Source of the DNA: Dyella sp. AtDHG13
GTDB taxonomy: Bacteria; Pseudomonadota; Gammaproteobacteria; Xanthomonadales; Rhodanobacteraceae
Direction of reading: 5' to 3'
DNA length: 64,000 bases
Assembly: GCF_003201105.1 (NCBI RefSeq)
Contig: NZ_QICJ01000004.1
Coordinates: forward strand, 1 to 64,000
Shown: one piece after another, positions 34,529-44,399 of the stretch
Layout of the letters: each line of letters opens with the position of its first letter
How positions within the stretch are numbered: the stretch's first letter is position 1
The notes under the pieces: generated by a model
What the model was told of the DNA's origin: nothing
The model's input: the letters and a program-made list of their open reading frames with translations, nothing else
Database searches by the model: none
Position numbers and translations under genes: made by a program

Positions 34529-36007
34529 ATGTCGAGAACGTCGGACGAACGCGCTCCCAAGGTGGTCCGCAGGTCGGTCAAGCCGACGGCGGAGGAGAAG
34601 GCCTCCGCGGCCCGGCGAGCGCACCGCGAGGGCGCGCCGCTCTCGCAGGTCACCTTGCTCGAGCGCGCGGCCGAACGGCAGGCGATGGCGCGCGCGATTC
34701 GCGAGAAGGTGCCGCGCAAATCGCTGGGCGGCTGGAAGGCACCCAAGGACCGATTCGATCCCGTCGATCTGCTGGTCGAGACCTCCAGGGGCCGCGTGCC
34801 GTCGCTGGTGCCCATCCGCTACGGCCGCATGATGGCTTCGCCGTTCGCTTTCTACCGTGGCGCGGCGGCGATCATGGCGGGCGACCTCGCCACGACCGCG
34901 CGCACCGGCGTCAACCTGCAGATCTGCGGCGACTGCCATCTGGTGAACTTCGGCGGCTTCGCCACGCCGGAGCGCAAGCTGGTGTTCGACATCAACGACT
35001 TCGACGAAACCGCCATCGGCCCGTGGGAATGGGACATCAAGCGCCTGTGCGCGAGCCTGCTGGTGGCCTCGCGCGCCAACGGCTTCAGCGAAAGCGACGC
35101 CAAGGACATCGCCTGGGAAGCCGCGGCGGCGTACAAGGCGCATCTCGCCGAATACGCCGAGATGCCGCTGCTGGACGCCTGGTACGACCACATCGACCTG
35201 CAGGACGTGATCGACCTCATGCAGGACGCGGAGATGAAGAAGCTCGCCACCAAGAGCGTGCGCAAGGCGGTGGAGTTCACGGCGCATACCAAGGAATTCA
35301 TCAAGCTCACCGTGGCCGGCGGCTCGCCGCCGCGCATCCAGGACGAGCCGCCGTTGATCTACCACGACGAGGAACTGGCCAATCACATCACGCTGGAAGA
35401 ACGCCAGCGTGCGTATGACGATTACCGCGATTCGCTGTCTCCGGAGCGGCGCGTGTTGCTGGACCGCTTCGAAACCGTGGATTCGGCGGTGAAGGTGGTG
35501 GGCGTGGGCAGCGTCGGTACCTACTGCGGCATCATCCTGCTGGTGTCGGGCAGCGGCGATCCGCTGTTCCTGCAGTTCAAGGAAGCGCGACCGTCGGTGA
35601 TCGAGCCGTACATCGGCATCGTGCCGTACAAGCATTCCGGCCAGCGCGTGGTGGCGGGCCAGCGCCTGATGCAGGCCGCCAGCGACATGTTTCTGGGCTG
35701 GACGCAGGGGCCGACACGCCAGTTCTACGTGCGCCAGCTGCGCGACGCCAAGGTGTCGCCGCAGGTGGAGGTGATGCGCGTGCCCAACCTTCGACGTTAT
35801 GGCCGCCTGTGCGCGCATACCCTGGCGCGTGCGCATGCGCGTTCGGGCGACGCGGTGTTGTTGTCCGCGTACCTGGGCAAGAGCGATGCGTTTGCCGATG
35901 CCATCGCGTCGTTCTCGGTGGGCTACGCCGACCAGAACGAGCGCGACCACGCCGCGCTGGTGAAAGCGGTGCGCTCGGGCAAGGTGGAGGCGGTGTCGCT
36001 GGACTAA
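34529..36007 (+). CDS. DUF2252 family protein
   Basis: 492 residues, AGGTGCAACC before the ATG. The N-terminal ~60 residues are charged, followed by the DUF2252 core with PFAFYRGAA, GDCHLVNFGGF, DINDFDET and WDIKRLCASL. GD.H..N and D..DFDE echo the catalytic loop and DFG-like region of kinase-fold phosphotransferases, but biochemical function is unknown. Cytoplasmic. Its stop overlaps by 4 bp with the convergent hydrolase gene. Confidence 0.85.
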   Translation: MSRTSDERAPKVVRRSVKPTAEEKASAARRAHREGAPLSQVTLLERAAERQAMARAIREKVPRKSLGGWKAPKDRFDPVDLLVETSRGRVPSLVPIRYGRMMASPFAFYRGAAAIMAGDLATTARTGVNLQICGDCHLVNFGGFATPERKLVFDINDFDETAIGPWEWDIKRLCASLLVASRANGFSESDAKDIAWEAAAAYKAHLAEYAEMPLLDAWYDHIDLQDVIDLMQDAEMKKLATKSVRKAVEFTAHTKEFIKLTVAGGSPPRIQDEPPLIYHDEELANHITLEERQRAYDDYRDSLSPERRVLLDRFETVDSAVKVVGVGSVGTYCGIILLVSGSGDPLFLQFKEARPSVIEPYIGIVPYKHSGQRVVAGQRLMQAASDMFLGWTQGPTRQFYVRQLRDAKVSPQVEVMRVPNLRRYGRLCAHTLARAHARSGDAVLLSAYLGKSDAFADAIASFSVGYADQNERDHAALVKAVRSGKVEAVSLD

Positions 36008-37038
36008 GGCGTGGCCTGCTGCAGCCGCGCCGCCAGCTCCACGCTGCGCGGCGCGGCCAGTCCGCCGTAGCGCTGGTCGATTGCATCCAGCTGCTGCTTT
36101 GCATCGTCGCTGCGTCCGCCCTCCATCGATGCGCGAACCTTGTCGAGTTCGCCGTCAAGCGCCTTGGCGATGCGCGAGCGACAGGCGTCGAGTTTCGACG
36201 CGTCCGGCGGGTGATGCGTTTCCAGCGAAGTCAGCGCGCGATCCAGTGCGGTGGGCCCCGCCAGCACGTGGCCTGTCCACGGCATCTCGCGCGTGTCGAT
36301 ATCCTCGATGCACCACTCGCGCAGCGACTGCCGGCTGACGCGATCCGACTCCAGGTTCGCCGTATCCCTCTGCCCGGTGAGGTAGACGACGCGCGTGCCT
36401 GTCTGGAACTGCGCGAGCAAACTCGCCGGTGGCAGCGGCACGGTCTTGCCGAGGGGATCGCTGCCGGCCTCCAGCAGCACGCCGTGAAACAGATCCGTAT
36501 AACCCAGCGCGAGCCGCTGCGCGACGCGCGAACCACCGGAAAGGCCCGCGACGTACACCCGCTGCGGATTCACGTGGTAAGTCGCCATGACGTTGATGGC
36601 CGCGAGCAGCGATACCGGATCGCGCCGGTCGAGCAGGCTGGTGTCGTTGCCGATGCGCGCGGCGGTGACGAAGATCATGCCGTGCCGATCCAGCACGGGC
36701 GTCCAGTCGGCGGGCACCTTCGCGTCATCCCAGGGCGGCACGAACACCAGCAGCGCGTAGCCGTCCGGCGGCATCTGCGCGGGCACGTACAGGGCGAAGC
36801 GCTCCTGCGTGAGGTCCACGGGCTGGTCCTGGATGGCGATGCCGCTGGCCGACGCGTGCTGCTGCAGCCGCCACGCATTGAGTGGCGTGACCAGTCGCCG
36901 CACCAGCTCCGCGCTGCCCGAGTCCTTGCTGTAGTGGGAGAAAGTGACGTCATTGCGCACACCCGTGGGCGCTTCATCCGCGGATGCGCTGGCACCCAGC
37001 CACGCGAGGCACGCCAACAGAAGGGCACGAGCGTTCAT
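36004..37038 (-). CDS. Secreted alpha/beta hydrolase, PHB-depolymerase/esterase-like
   Basis: 344 residues; signal peptide 1-20 (...ASASA-DEA). Strand LLVFVPPWDD leads into a fold with nucleophile elbow AGLSGGS (~166-172) and a later Asp in TGQRDTANLE; His near MPWTGHVLA. The resemblance is to the esterase/PHB depolymerase group acting on polyester or acylated substrates; substrate unknown. The C-terminal ~70 residues are helical (KLDACRSRIAKALDGELDK). Divergent from the alkaline phosphatase gene at 37143. Confidence 0.75.
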   Translation of the reverse strand: MNARALLLACLAWLGASASADEAPTGVRNDVTFSHYSKDSGSAELVRRLVTPLNAWRLQQHASASGIAIQDQPVDLTQERFALYVPAQMPPDGYALLVFVPPWDDAKVPADWTPVLDRHGMIFVTAARIGNDTSLLDRRDPVSLLAAINVMATYHVNPQRVYVAGLSGGSRVAQRLALGYTDLFHGVLLEAGSDPLGKTVPLPPASLLAQFQTGTRVVYLTGQRDTANLESDRVSRQSLREWCIEDIDTREMPWTGHVLAGPTALDRALTSLETHHPPDASKLDACRSRIAKALDGELDKVRASMEGGRSDDAKQQLDAIDQRYGGLAAPRSVELAARLQQATP

Positions 37039-37142
37039 GGCGGCAGGCTAACACCCGTCATTCGCCGGCATTGTCACAGCAAGTTCTTGCGGAGTGGCTA
37101 GGATCGCCGGCTTACTGTGCGAAACCACTGAAGGGGTTGCCG

Positions 37143-38888
37143 ATGTTCCATCCGTCGCCGCGGGCGCGCCGTGCCGCGTTGCTTGCTTCGTTTTCCCTGC
37201 TGACGGCCTGCGCCAGCGAGGCCGTTACGCCGCCCGCCGCCACGGCGTCCATCGAGGTGCCGGCCATCCAGCGGCCGGATGGCGAGACGCCGCAGTGGTG
37301 GTTTCGCCAGGGCGCAGCGTTGGCGGCGCAGCTGTCGGCGCAGTCGAACAGCGGCGGGCAGCGCGCGAAGAACGTCATCGTGTTTCTCGGCGACGGCATG
37401 AGCCTGCCGACCATCGCGGCCGCGCACGTGCGCGCGGGACAGCTGAAGAGCGTGGACGGCGAAAGCTATCGCCTGAGCTTCGAGCGCTTTCCGTTCAGCG
37501 CCTTGAGCCGCACCTACGAAACCGATCAGCAGACGCCGGATTCCGCCGGCACCATGACGGCCATCATGAGCGGTGTGAAGACACGCGGCGGCTTTATCGG
37601 CGTATCGCAGGTGCCGCGCCGGCAGGATTGCGCCGCCTCGCACGGGCAGGAACTGGTGAGCACGCTGGAACTCGCCGCGGCGGCCGGCATGAGCACGGGC
37701 GCCATCACCACCACGCGCATCACGCACGCCACACCCGCGGCAACCTATGGCCATCTGCCCGAACGCAACTGGGAAGTGGATGCGGACCTCACTGCGGAGG
37801 CCAAGGCGCAGGGCTGCAAGGATTTCGCCGCTCAGCTGATCGATTTTCCTGGCAACGGCCTCACCGTGGCGATGGGCGGCGGACGCACCGAATTCATGGT
37901 GGCCGGCGAGGACGACCCCGTGGAGCAGGGCAAGGTGGGCCAGCGCCTGGATGGGCGCGACCTGATCGCCGAATGGAAGCGCAAACATCCCGATGGCGCG
38001 TATGTGTGGAATGCGCAGCAGCTCAAGTCGCTGGACATGGCGAGCACAAAACAGCTACTCGGCCTGTTCAACAGCTCGCATCTGAACTACGAACACGAGC
38101 GCGTGCACGACAAGCTTGATGAGCCCAGCCTGGCCGAGATGACCAGCCGCGCCATCGACGTGCTCAAGCAGAACCCGAACGGCTTCTTTCTGATGGTGGA
38201 GGGCGGGCGCATCGATCATGCGCTGCATGCCGGCAATGCCTACCGCGCGCTGGACGAAACCATCGCCATGGCCGCCGCGGTGGAGGCCGCACTGCAGCGT
38301 ACCGACCCGCGCGACACGCTGATCGTGGTCACCGCCGACCACAGCCACACCATGACGTTCGCGGGCTACCCGAAGCGCGGCAACGACATCCTCGGCCTGG
38401 TGCAGGGCCATAACGACAGCTACGACGAGGAAGGTGGCGCCGGCCTCGCCCGCGACGCCGCCGGCAAGCCGTACACCACGCTGGGTTTCGCCAACGGCCC
38501 CGGCTACACCGGCGCCAGCGACACGCAGCCGGAAGGCAGCAAGACCTTCCCGCACGCCGCGCATGATTACTCGTACGCCACCAAGGGCCGCCCGGACCTC
38601 GCCAAGACGAAGACCAGCGACCCCGATTACCTGCAGGAAGCCATCCTGCCGATGAAGGCGGAAACGCACGGCGGCGAAGACGTGGCGATCTTCGCCAGCG
38701 GGCCGGGCGCGGCGGCCTTCCACGGCGAACTGGAACAGAACGCCATCTTCCACGTGATCGTGCAGCACACGCCGCGCATTCGCGAGGAGCTGTGCAGGCT
38801 TGGCAGTTGCAACAGCGAAGGCGTGCCGTTGGACAGGCCGACGTATCGGGCGTGGTTGCGGGAGGTGGAGGGGCAGGCGGCGCGGTGA
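37143..38888 (+). CDS. Alkaline phosphatase lipoprotein
   Basis: 581 residues, ATG 37143. Lipobox SLLTAC (Cys ~23) predicts a lipid-anchored periplasmic or surface enzyme. The phosphatase core has VIVFLGDGMSLPT (metal Asp), the nucleophile serine in PDSAGTMTA, a GGGRTEFM loop, VEGGRIDHALHAG and VTADHSHT (metal ligands). It hydrolyses phosphomonoesters, providing phosphate or freeing organic groups. It is first in a run of phosphate-ester genes with two TonB-dependent receptors (39307-48240). I could not find a convincing Pho box in the 100 bp upstream. Confidence 0.9.
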   Translation: MFHPSPRARRAALLASFSLLTACASEAVTPPAATASIEVPAIQRPDGETPQWWFRQGAALAAQLSAQSNSGGQRAKNVIVFLGDGMSLPTIAAAHVRAGQLKSVDGESYRLSFERFPFSALSRTYETDQQTPDSAGTMTAIMSGVKTRGGFIGVSQVPRRQDCAASHGQELVSTLELAAAAGMSTGAITTTRITHATPAATYGHLPERNWEVDADLTAEAKAQGCKDFAAQLIDFPGNGLTVAMGGGRTEFMVAGEDDPVEQGKVGQRLDGRDLIAEWKRKHPDGAYVWNAQQLKSLDMASTKQLLGLFNSSHLNYEHERVHDKLDEPSLAEMTSRAIDVLKQNPNGFFLMVEGGRIDHALHAGNAYRALDETIAMAAAVEAALQRTDPRDTLIVVTADHSHTMTFAGYPKRGNDILGLVQGHNDSYDEEGGAGLARDAAGKPYTTLGFANGPGYTGASDTQPEGSKTFPHAAHDYSYATKGRPDLAKTKTSDPDYLQEAILPMKAETHGGEDVAIFASGPGAAAFHGELEQNAIFHVIVQHTPRIREELCRLGSCNSEGVPLDRPTYRAWLREVEGQAAR

Positions 38889-38957
38889 TATTGAAAGATA
38901 GCTCGTTGAGGAGCTTGTGGTCTACGGACCTGCATATTTCCGCGTAGCGCCGCTTCT

Positions 38958-39120
38958 CCCTCACCGTCATCCCCGCGAAAGCGGGGATCCAGCGACTTTC
39001 GCTTTGCCACGTGCCCAAAAGACACTGGATGACTCGCTTCGCTCGCCCCTTCGGGGCCGTCCTTCGGGCGTTCTGCGCGCTTCGCGCTTGTCCCGCTTTC
39101 GCGGGGATGACGGTGAGGGG
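38958..39120. repeat. Dispersed intergenic inverted repeat, copy C
   Basis: Arms 38958-38992 and 39091-39120 (CCCTCACCGTCATCCCCGCG and its complement) flank a ~100-bp centre rich in CGCTTCGC-type short palindromes. Same family as 8461-8607. It lies between the phosphatase and receptor genes in the otherwise empty stretch 38889-39306. Confidence 0.75.
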
Positions 39121-39213
39121 CGACGGACGCAGAGGGGCCGAATGGCAAAACTCGGAACTGCTGAGTGGGAAACTGCATAGTCATCCCTGCACAACACCTC
39201 ACAAACCTGACGC

Positions 39214-39242
39214 GTGAAATTCCCATGTAAACGTAATTTCAC
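39214..39242. promoter_or_regulatory. Inverted repeat upstream of the first phosphate-locus receptor
   Basis: GTGAAATT and AATTTCAC are separated by 13 bases, 65 bases before the receptor start. The arms are AT-rich against the genome background, so an operator or upstream promoter element is plausible. The bound protein is unknown. Confidence 0.4.
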
Positions 39243-39306
39243 ACGACGGCCGCAGGATCGGGATATCCGCCTCACGCGGATTCCCCATCCCCTGGAGTTC
39301 ACGCTC

Positions 39307-41640
39307 ATGAAGAAGCACGTGCTTGCTGCCGCTGTCGCGGCGGCCTTGGTCGTTCTGTTGCCCAGCGCTTTCGCCGCCGAGAATCCGCAGCCTGCCGACG
39401 CCGCAGCCGCAGCGCCCGCCAATGCCGATGGTGCCAAGAACCTCGAAAGCATTTCGGTGATCGGCCAGGGCGAAACCCGCCAGGTGCAGCGCGTCACCGT
39501 GCAGGACACCAAGGTGCTGCCGGCCGGCACCAGCATCCAGAAGGTGCTCAACCGCATTCCCGGCGTGAACGTGCAGTCCAACGATGCGTTCGGCGCCAAC
39601 GAGGAATCGCAGACCATCAGCCTGCGCGGCTTCAACACCGTGCGCCTGGGCTACACGCTCGATGGCCTGCCGTTGGGCGACAACGCCTACGGCAACTACA
39701 ACGGTCTGAACATCAGCCGCGCCATGCTGGCGGAGAACTTCGGCGGCGTGGAACTGGCCTCGGGCATCGGCAGCCTGGGTACGGCCTCGACCAGCAACCT
39801 CGGCGGCACCATCCAGTACTACACGGACGATCCGTCCACCACGTTCGGCGGCCGCATCAGCCAGACCTTCGGCAGCGACCAGAACCGCCGCACCTACCTG
39901 CGCCTGGATAGCGGCGATTACCACGGCTTTTCCATGTACGTATCCGGCGTGCGCGCCACCGCCGACATGTGGGCGCCGCCGGGTTCGCCGACCACCACCA
40001 AGCAGTACAACACCAAGGCCGTGTACCAGTTCGATGGCGGCAAGATCACCGCCTACGCCGACAACTCGCGCACCTCGCAGGCGGACTATGCGTACCTGTC
40101 CAAGAGCGGCATGGCGCGCGGCCTGGGCTGGGACTGGAACCTGTACGCGCCGGACTGGAACCGCGCCGTGGCCGCCGCCTATTGCGCGCCGATCTACACC
40201 AAGGGCGGCAAGCGCGATGCGCGCTGCGGTTTCTCCGGCGGCGTGGACAACATCGACGATGCCTACTACCAGAGCCGCGCGTTGCGCCGCGACGACCTGT
40301 ACTACCTCGCGGGCGACTTCTTCCCCAGCGACACGGTGACCCTGCACGCGCAGGTCTATCACCATGAAAACGGCGGTCAGGGCCACTGGTGGGCGCCGGG
40401 CCAGCCGTCGTATCCGGGCACCGCGCAGGAGCTGCCGATCTCCATCCGCAGCACCAACTACACCATCAACCGCAATGGCGCGATCGCGTCGGCCACGTGG
40501 GACGTGGGCGGCCACCATGTGGAAGGCGGCGTATGGTACGAGAACAACCATCACTCGGTGCAGCGCAACTTCTACTGGATCACCGGCCCGGTCAATGACG
40601 ACAACTACCTCAGCGATCCGAACCGCCGCCTGTTCTACCAGAAATACACCATCATCACGCGCCAGGCCTATCTGCAGGACAGCTTCAAGCTGCTGGACGA
40701 TCGCCTCAGCATCGACGTGGGCGTGAAGAGTCCGCACGTGAGCATGGGCGCGCAGGAAGTGCCGGGCGTGAAGGTGGAGTCGCCGGTGGCCAACGGCCGC
40801 CTCAACGCCAGCAAGGCGCTGCTGCCGGAAGCGGGCATTGGCTATCAGCTCGGCGCGGGGCAGGAAGTGTTCCTGTCGTACGCCAAGAACATCGCCGCGT
40901 TCCAGGGCGGCGGCGCCAGCGGTCCGCTGCTGGTGACGCAGGCCGCGTTCGACGCCACGCGCGGCAACCTGAAGCCCGAGCAGTCGCGCACCATCGAAGG
41001 CGGCTACCGCGTGGTGCAGAAAGAGTTCGAGGCTTCCGTCGCCGTCTACGACGTGAACTTCAACAACCGCCTGCTCTCGCTCAACCCGTGCCCGAGCATC
41101 CAGCAGGGCACCACGCCGGCCTGCACCACGCGCTTCTACAACGTGGGCTCGGTGAGCAGCCACGGCACGGAACTCACCTTCATCTGGAAGCCGTTCGAAC
41201 ACTTCGAGTGGTACAACTCCGCCTCGTTCAACCGTTCCACCTACGACAACAACTACCAGCAGAACGGCGTGACCGTTCCCACCCGCGGCAAGATCACGGT
41301 GGATACGCCCAACAAGCTGTTCGCCAGCGAAATCAGCTGGGTGTATGGCCCGTGGAACGTCGGCTTGCGCGGCAAGTACACCGGCACGCGCTACTACACC
41401 TACACCAACGACCAGGGCTTCGGCGGCTACACCTCGTTCGACTTCGGCGCGGGCTACGACTTCGGCGCGTTGTATGGCCTGACCGATGTGAAGCTGTCGC
41501 TCAATGTGACCAACCTCACCGACAAGCGCTACGCCTCCAACCTCACGGCCTTCACCAACGCCGACCCGGCGGGCCGTGCGCTGGCGTTCCATGCAAGCGC
41601 GCCGCGCCAGAGCTTCCTCACGCTGGACGTGAAGTTCTGA
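39307..41640 (+). CDS. TonB-dependent receptor, phosphate-ester locus, paralogue 1
   Basis: 777 residues, ATG 39307. Signal peptide ~1-23 (...PSAFA-AE), TonB box SISVIG (~49-54), a plug with LNRIPGVNVQSND and SLRGFNTVRLGYTLDGLPLGD, then a beta-barrel ending FLTLDVKF. The phrases GETRQVQ, TSNLGGTIQYY and DSGDYHGFSMYVSG recur almost unchanged in the receptor at 45934, so the two are duplicates. It takes up a substrate through the outer membrane with TonB energy; the neighbours suggest a phosphate-bearing organic compound. Confidence 0.9.
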   Translation: MKKHVLAAAVAAALVVLLPSAFAAENPQPADAAAAAPANADGAKNLESISVIGQGETRQVQRVTVQDTKVLPAGTSIQKVLNRIPGVNVQSNDAFGANEESQTISLRGFNTVRLGYTLDGLPLGDNAYGNYNGLNISRAMLAENFGGVELASGIGSLGTASTSNLGGTIQYYTDDPSTTFGGRISQTFGSDQNRRTYLRLDSGDYHGFSMYVSGVRATADMWAPPGSPTTTKQYNTKAVYQFDGGKITAYADNSRTSQADYAYLSKSGMARGLGWDWNLYAPDWNRAVAAAYCAPIYTKGGKRDARCGFSGGVDNIDDAYYQSRALRRDDLYYLAGDFFPSDTVTLHAQVYHHENGGQGHWWAPGQPSYPGTAQELPISIRSTNYTINRNGAIASATWDVGGHHVEGGVWYENNHHSVQRNFYWITGPVNDDNYLSDPNRRLFYQKYTIITRQAYLQDSFKLLDDRLSIDVGVKSPHVSMGAQEVPGVKVESPVANGRLNASKALLPEAGIGYQLGAGQEVFLSYAKNIAAFQGGGASGPLLVTQAAFDATRGNLKPEQSRTIEGGYRVVQKEFEASVAVYDVNFNNRLLSLNPCPSIQQGTTPACTTRFYNVGSVSSHGTELTFIWKPFEHFEWYNSASFNRSTYDNNYQQNGVTVPTRGKITVDTPNKLFASEISWVYGPWNVGLRGKYTGTRYYTYTNDQGFGGYTSFDFGAGYDFGALYGLTDVKLSLNVTNLTDKRYASNLTAFTNADPAGRALAFHASAPRQSFLTLDVKF

Positions 41641-41648
41641 CGATACAT

Positions 41649-41680
41649 AACGGCGTCGCGGTTTCGGCCGCGGCGCCGTT
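41649..41680. terminator. Hairpin between the receptor and the convergent hydrolase
   Basis: AACGGCGTCGCGG (41649-41661) pairs with CCGCGGCGCCGTT (41668-41680), one T-G wobble, loop TTTCGG. It is positioned to end the receptor transcript and, in reverse, that of the hydrolase gene ending at 41679. Confidence 0.65.
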
Positions 41681-42986
41681 ACGGCGTGATCTCCTCCGGG
41701 CCGACCACCTTGCTCGCGCCGTAGGGCGGGTGGAAGGCGCCCTTCGCGTAGTCGATGGTCATCGGCATGTAGCCCGCCGAATAACGTGTGCTGACGCGCT
41801 CGCCATCCGGCTTCAACTCATACTCCGTCATGCCGTGCTCCGCGTGCGGAAACAGCGCGGTGGTGATCGGCAAACCCTTCGCCTGCAGCGACGCAAGCCG
41901 CCGCAGCGTTTCGCCGCTCGGCGCGTCGATGTCGTCCTCGCCCAGCTCCCACAGCTGCGGCGTGTGCAGCTTCTCCAGCACCGCCATGGAGTCGTAATGC
42001 CAGGGCGTGTTCCATGAGGCGAACGCCTTGCCCTTCTCGCGGATCTCCTCGTCGCTCATCGGCAGCACCATGTAGCTGAAGTCGCCGCGCACGTCCTTGT
42101 ACCAGGGCTCCTTGGCGTACTTCGCCTTCGCCGCATCGAGCTGGTCGAAGCCCTTGGCGAAGTGGCTGGACAGGATCAGGCCGATCGCGTCGGAGAGCTC
42201 CCAGGCCTTGTCGATCACCGACTGGTCGTAGCCTTTCTGCTTGAGATAGAACGCGACCGCCTCGCGATCCTCCTCCAACGGCGAGATGGCCAGCCCGTAG
42301 CCGACGATGACGAAGTCCACCTTCGTGCGCGTGGCGGCGAGCGGCGCCACCCAGCCGCCCTGGCTGCCACCGCGATAACCCACGCGCCCGGCCCGTGCTC
42401 CCGCCAGCCGCCGCGCTTCGGCCACGGCGGCCACCGCGTCGTTCGCCAGCACGTTGTAGTCTTGCGTATAGGTGCCCTCGGATGCGCCGGTGCCACGCTT
42501 GTCGTAGACGAACGCGCCGACGCCTTCGGCCGGCAGCTCGCGCTGCATGAAGTCGAACTGCCGGGCGGAGTCGTGTTCCGCGCCGTGGATCAGCACGACC
42601 ACCGGCACTTTCGCATGGCCGGGTGGAAGGAGGAGCCGGCCCACCAGCTTCGTGCCGCCGTCGCCGGTGAAGGTGGTCTCCTGCACCTGCAGCGGAATGC
42701 GCTGCGCGGCCATGCCGTCGAAGCTGAGCTTTCCGCTGGCGCAGTCGCCGAAGCGCACGTCCTTGCCGTCGGGGCGGTCGGTCCAGCCGAACGTGCTGGT
42801 CCACACGTCGTTGGCGCCGCGCGTCAGCTTGCCGGTGCTGCCGTCGATGCGCCGCCAGCGCAGCGCGTCGCTGTCGGTGGGGGCGATGTCCAGCGTGCTG
42901 CCGTCGCTGAGTCGATACGCGCCGACGTGGCAGTCCGTGGCGGGCGCGGCCGTGGCCAGCAGGGCGGTAAGCAAGGTGGCGAGCAT
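41679..42986 (-). CDS. Secreted alpha/beta hydrolase family protein
   Basis: 435 residues from ATG 42986, signal peptide ~1-15 (...LLATAAPA). The N-terminal ~120 residues form a beta-rich module with a Cys pair; the hydrolase fold then shows VVVLIHGAEHDSARQ, YDKRGTGASEG and the nucleophile elbow GYRGGSQGGW, an acid in LGEDDIDAP and His in FPHAEHGM. An ester or peptide hydrolase of unknown substrate, close to acyl-esterases of the prolyl oligopeptidase clan. It lies inside the phosphate locus on the opposite strand, divergent from the phosphodiesterase at 43204. Confidence 0.8.
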   Translation of the reverse strand: MLATLLTALLATAAPATDCHVGAYRLSDGSTLDIAPTDSDALRWRRIDGSTGKLTRGANDVWTSTFGWTDRPDGKDVRFGDCASGKLSFDGMAAQRIPLQVQETTFTGDGGTKLVGRLLLPPGHAKVPVVVLIHGAEHDSARQFDFMQRELPAEGVGAFVYDKRGTGASEGTYTQDYNVLANDAVAAVAEARRLAGARAGRVGYRGGSQGGWVAPLAATRTKVDFVIVGYGLAISPLEEDREAVAFYLKQKGYDQSVIDKAWELSDAIGLILSSHFAKGFDQLDAAKAKYAKEPWYKDVRGDFSYMVLPMSDEEIREKGKAFASWNTPWHYDSMAVLEKLHTPQLWELGEDDIDAPSGETLRRLASLQAKGLPITTALFPHAEHGMTEYELKPDGERVSTRYSAGYMPMTIDYAKGAFHPPYGASKVVGPEEITP

Positions 42987-43203
42987 GGGCGTTCCGCATC
43001 CGGATGATGATGGTCCACACGCTAACAGGCCGCGGCCGGGCCGCCACTGGCCGCAAGTCACGCGGGTGCCACCAGTCATGGCTGTCGCGCGGCTTGCGTT
43101 CAAACGCCGTGGCGCCATCCTGTCAATGAATCGACATGCGCGGCCGTCACGATGTGCGGTCACCGCGCCGAGTAGGCGTGTCCCGATATGCAGAGGAGTC
43201 GCC

Positions 43204-44298
43204 GTGGGTCGTTTATGCTGGGCCATCATGATGGCGGGTGCACTGGTGATGGCTGCCAATAGTCAGGCGAACGAAGCGCCGCTGGCGAAGAAGGTGCTGG
43301 TGATCGGCCACCGCGGCGCGAGTGCGCTGCGGCCGGAGCACACGCTGGCGTCCTACGGCAAGGCCATCGCCGATGGCGCGGATTTCATCGAGCCGGACCT
43401 GGTGATGACCAAGGATGGCGTGCCGGTGGCGCGCCACGAGAACGAGATCAGCGGCACCACCGATGTGGCGCAGCATCCGGAATTCGCGGCGCGCAAGACC
43501 ACCAAGACCATCGACGGCGAAAAAGTCACCGGCTGGTTCACCGAGGATTTCACGCTCGTCGAACTGAAGACGCTGCGCGCCCGCGAGCGCCTGCCGCAGT
43601 TCCGCAGCACGGCGTACGACGGCCAGTTCCAGATCCCCACGCTGGACGAGATCATCGACTTCGTCGCCACCGAGGCGGCCACGCAGGGCCGCGTGATCGG
43701 CATCATTCCCGAGATCAAGCACGGCACCTACTTCAAGCAGGCGGGCCTGCCGATGGAAGACCGCGTGCTCGCCATCCTCGCCGATCATGCCTATACGCGC
43801 ACCGCGCCGGTGGAGATCCAGTCGTTCGAGATCGCCAACCTGCGCTACCTGCGCGGCAAGCTCGGCAAGGATCACCCGAACATCCGCCTGCTGCAGCTGC
43901 TGGGTGATGCCAAGGAAGAGCCGTACGACGTGGTGGCGGCAGGCAAGCATCTGAGCTTCGCGCAGATGATGACGCCGGCCGGCCTGCGCGACATCGCCGG
44001 CTACGCCGACGCCATCGGCCCGAGCATCCGCTCGATCATCCCGCTGGCCGCCGACGGCACGCTGGGCAAGCCGACCTCGCTGGCGCACGACGCGCACGCG
44101 GTGAAGCTGGAACTGCATCCGTACACGTTCCGCCCGGAAAACTTCTTCCAGGCCAAGAACTTCTGGCAGGGCAGCGACCCGAAGACGTTCAACGAAGCGG
44201 GCTCCATCGCGGAGATTCGTGCGTATCTCGATGCCGGCGTGGATGCGTTCTTCACCGACGACCCCGCCATCGGTCGCAAGGCCGTCGACGGCCGCTGA
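43204..44298 (+). CDS. glpQ: Periplasmic glycerophosphodiester phosphodiesterase (GlpQ/UgpQ type)
   Basis: 364 residues; GTG 43204 chosen for AGAGGAG five bases upstream, giving a signal peptide ~1-26. GDPD signatures: IGHRGASALRPEHT, the metal pair in DFIEPDLVMTKDG and HEN in VARHENE. Longer than the ~240-residue cytoplasmic UgpQ and close to periplasmic GlpQ (~355). It hydrolyses deacylated phospholipids to sn-glycerol-3-phosphate plus alcohol. Followed after 101 bp by another phosphodiester hydrolase on the same strand. Confidence 0.9.
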   Translation: MGRLCWAIMMAGALVMAANSQANEAPLAKKVLVIGHRGASALRPEHTLASYGKAIADGADFIEPDLVMTKDGVPVARHENEISGTTDVAQHPEFAARKTTKTIDGEKVTGWFTEDFTLVELKTLRARERLPQFRSTAYDGQFQIPTLDEIIDFVATEAATQGRVIGIIPEIKHGTYFKQAGLPMEDRVLAILADHAYTRTAPVEIQSFEIANLRYLRGKLGKDHPNIRLLQLLGDAKEEPYDVVAAGKHLSFAQMMTPAGLRDIAGYADAIGPSIRSIIPLAADGTLGKPTSLAHDAHAVKLELHPYTFRPENFFQAKNFWQGSDPKTFNEAGSIAEIRAYLDAGVDAFFTDDPAIGRKAVDGR

Positions 44299-44399
44299 GC
44301 CCGCCGACCCCGCCGTGTTCGTCCGTCATCCCGCATCGGGCCGGGTGACGGAGAGCGCTGTCCACGTATCCATGCATTCACACCTGCGACGACCTGACA

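Noticed and set aside
37040-37143. A Pho box before the alkaline phosphatase (CCGTCAT and TTGTCAC)
   Set aside because: The two half-sites are 16 bases apart, not the 11-base period of PhoB direct repeats, and no third unit is present.
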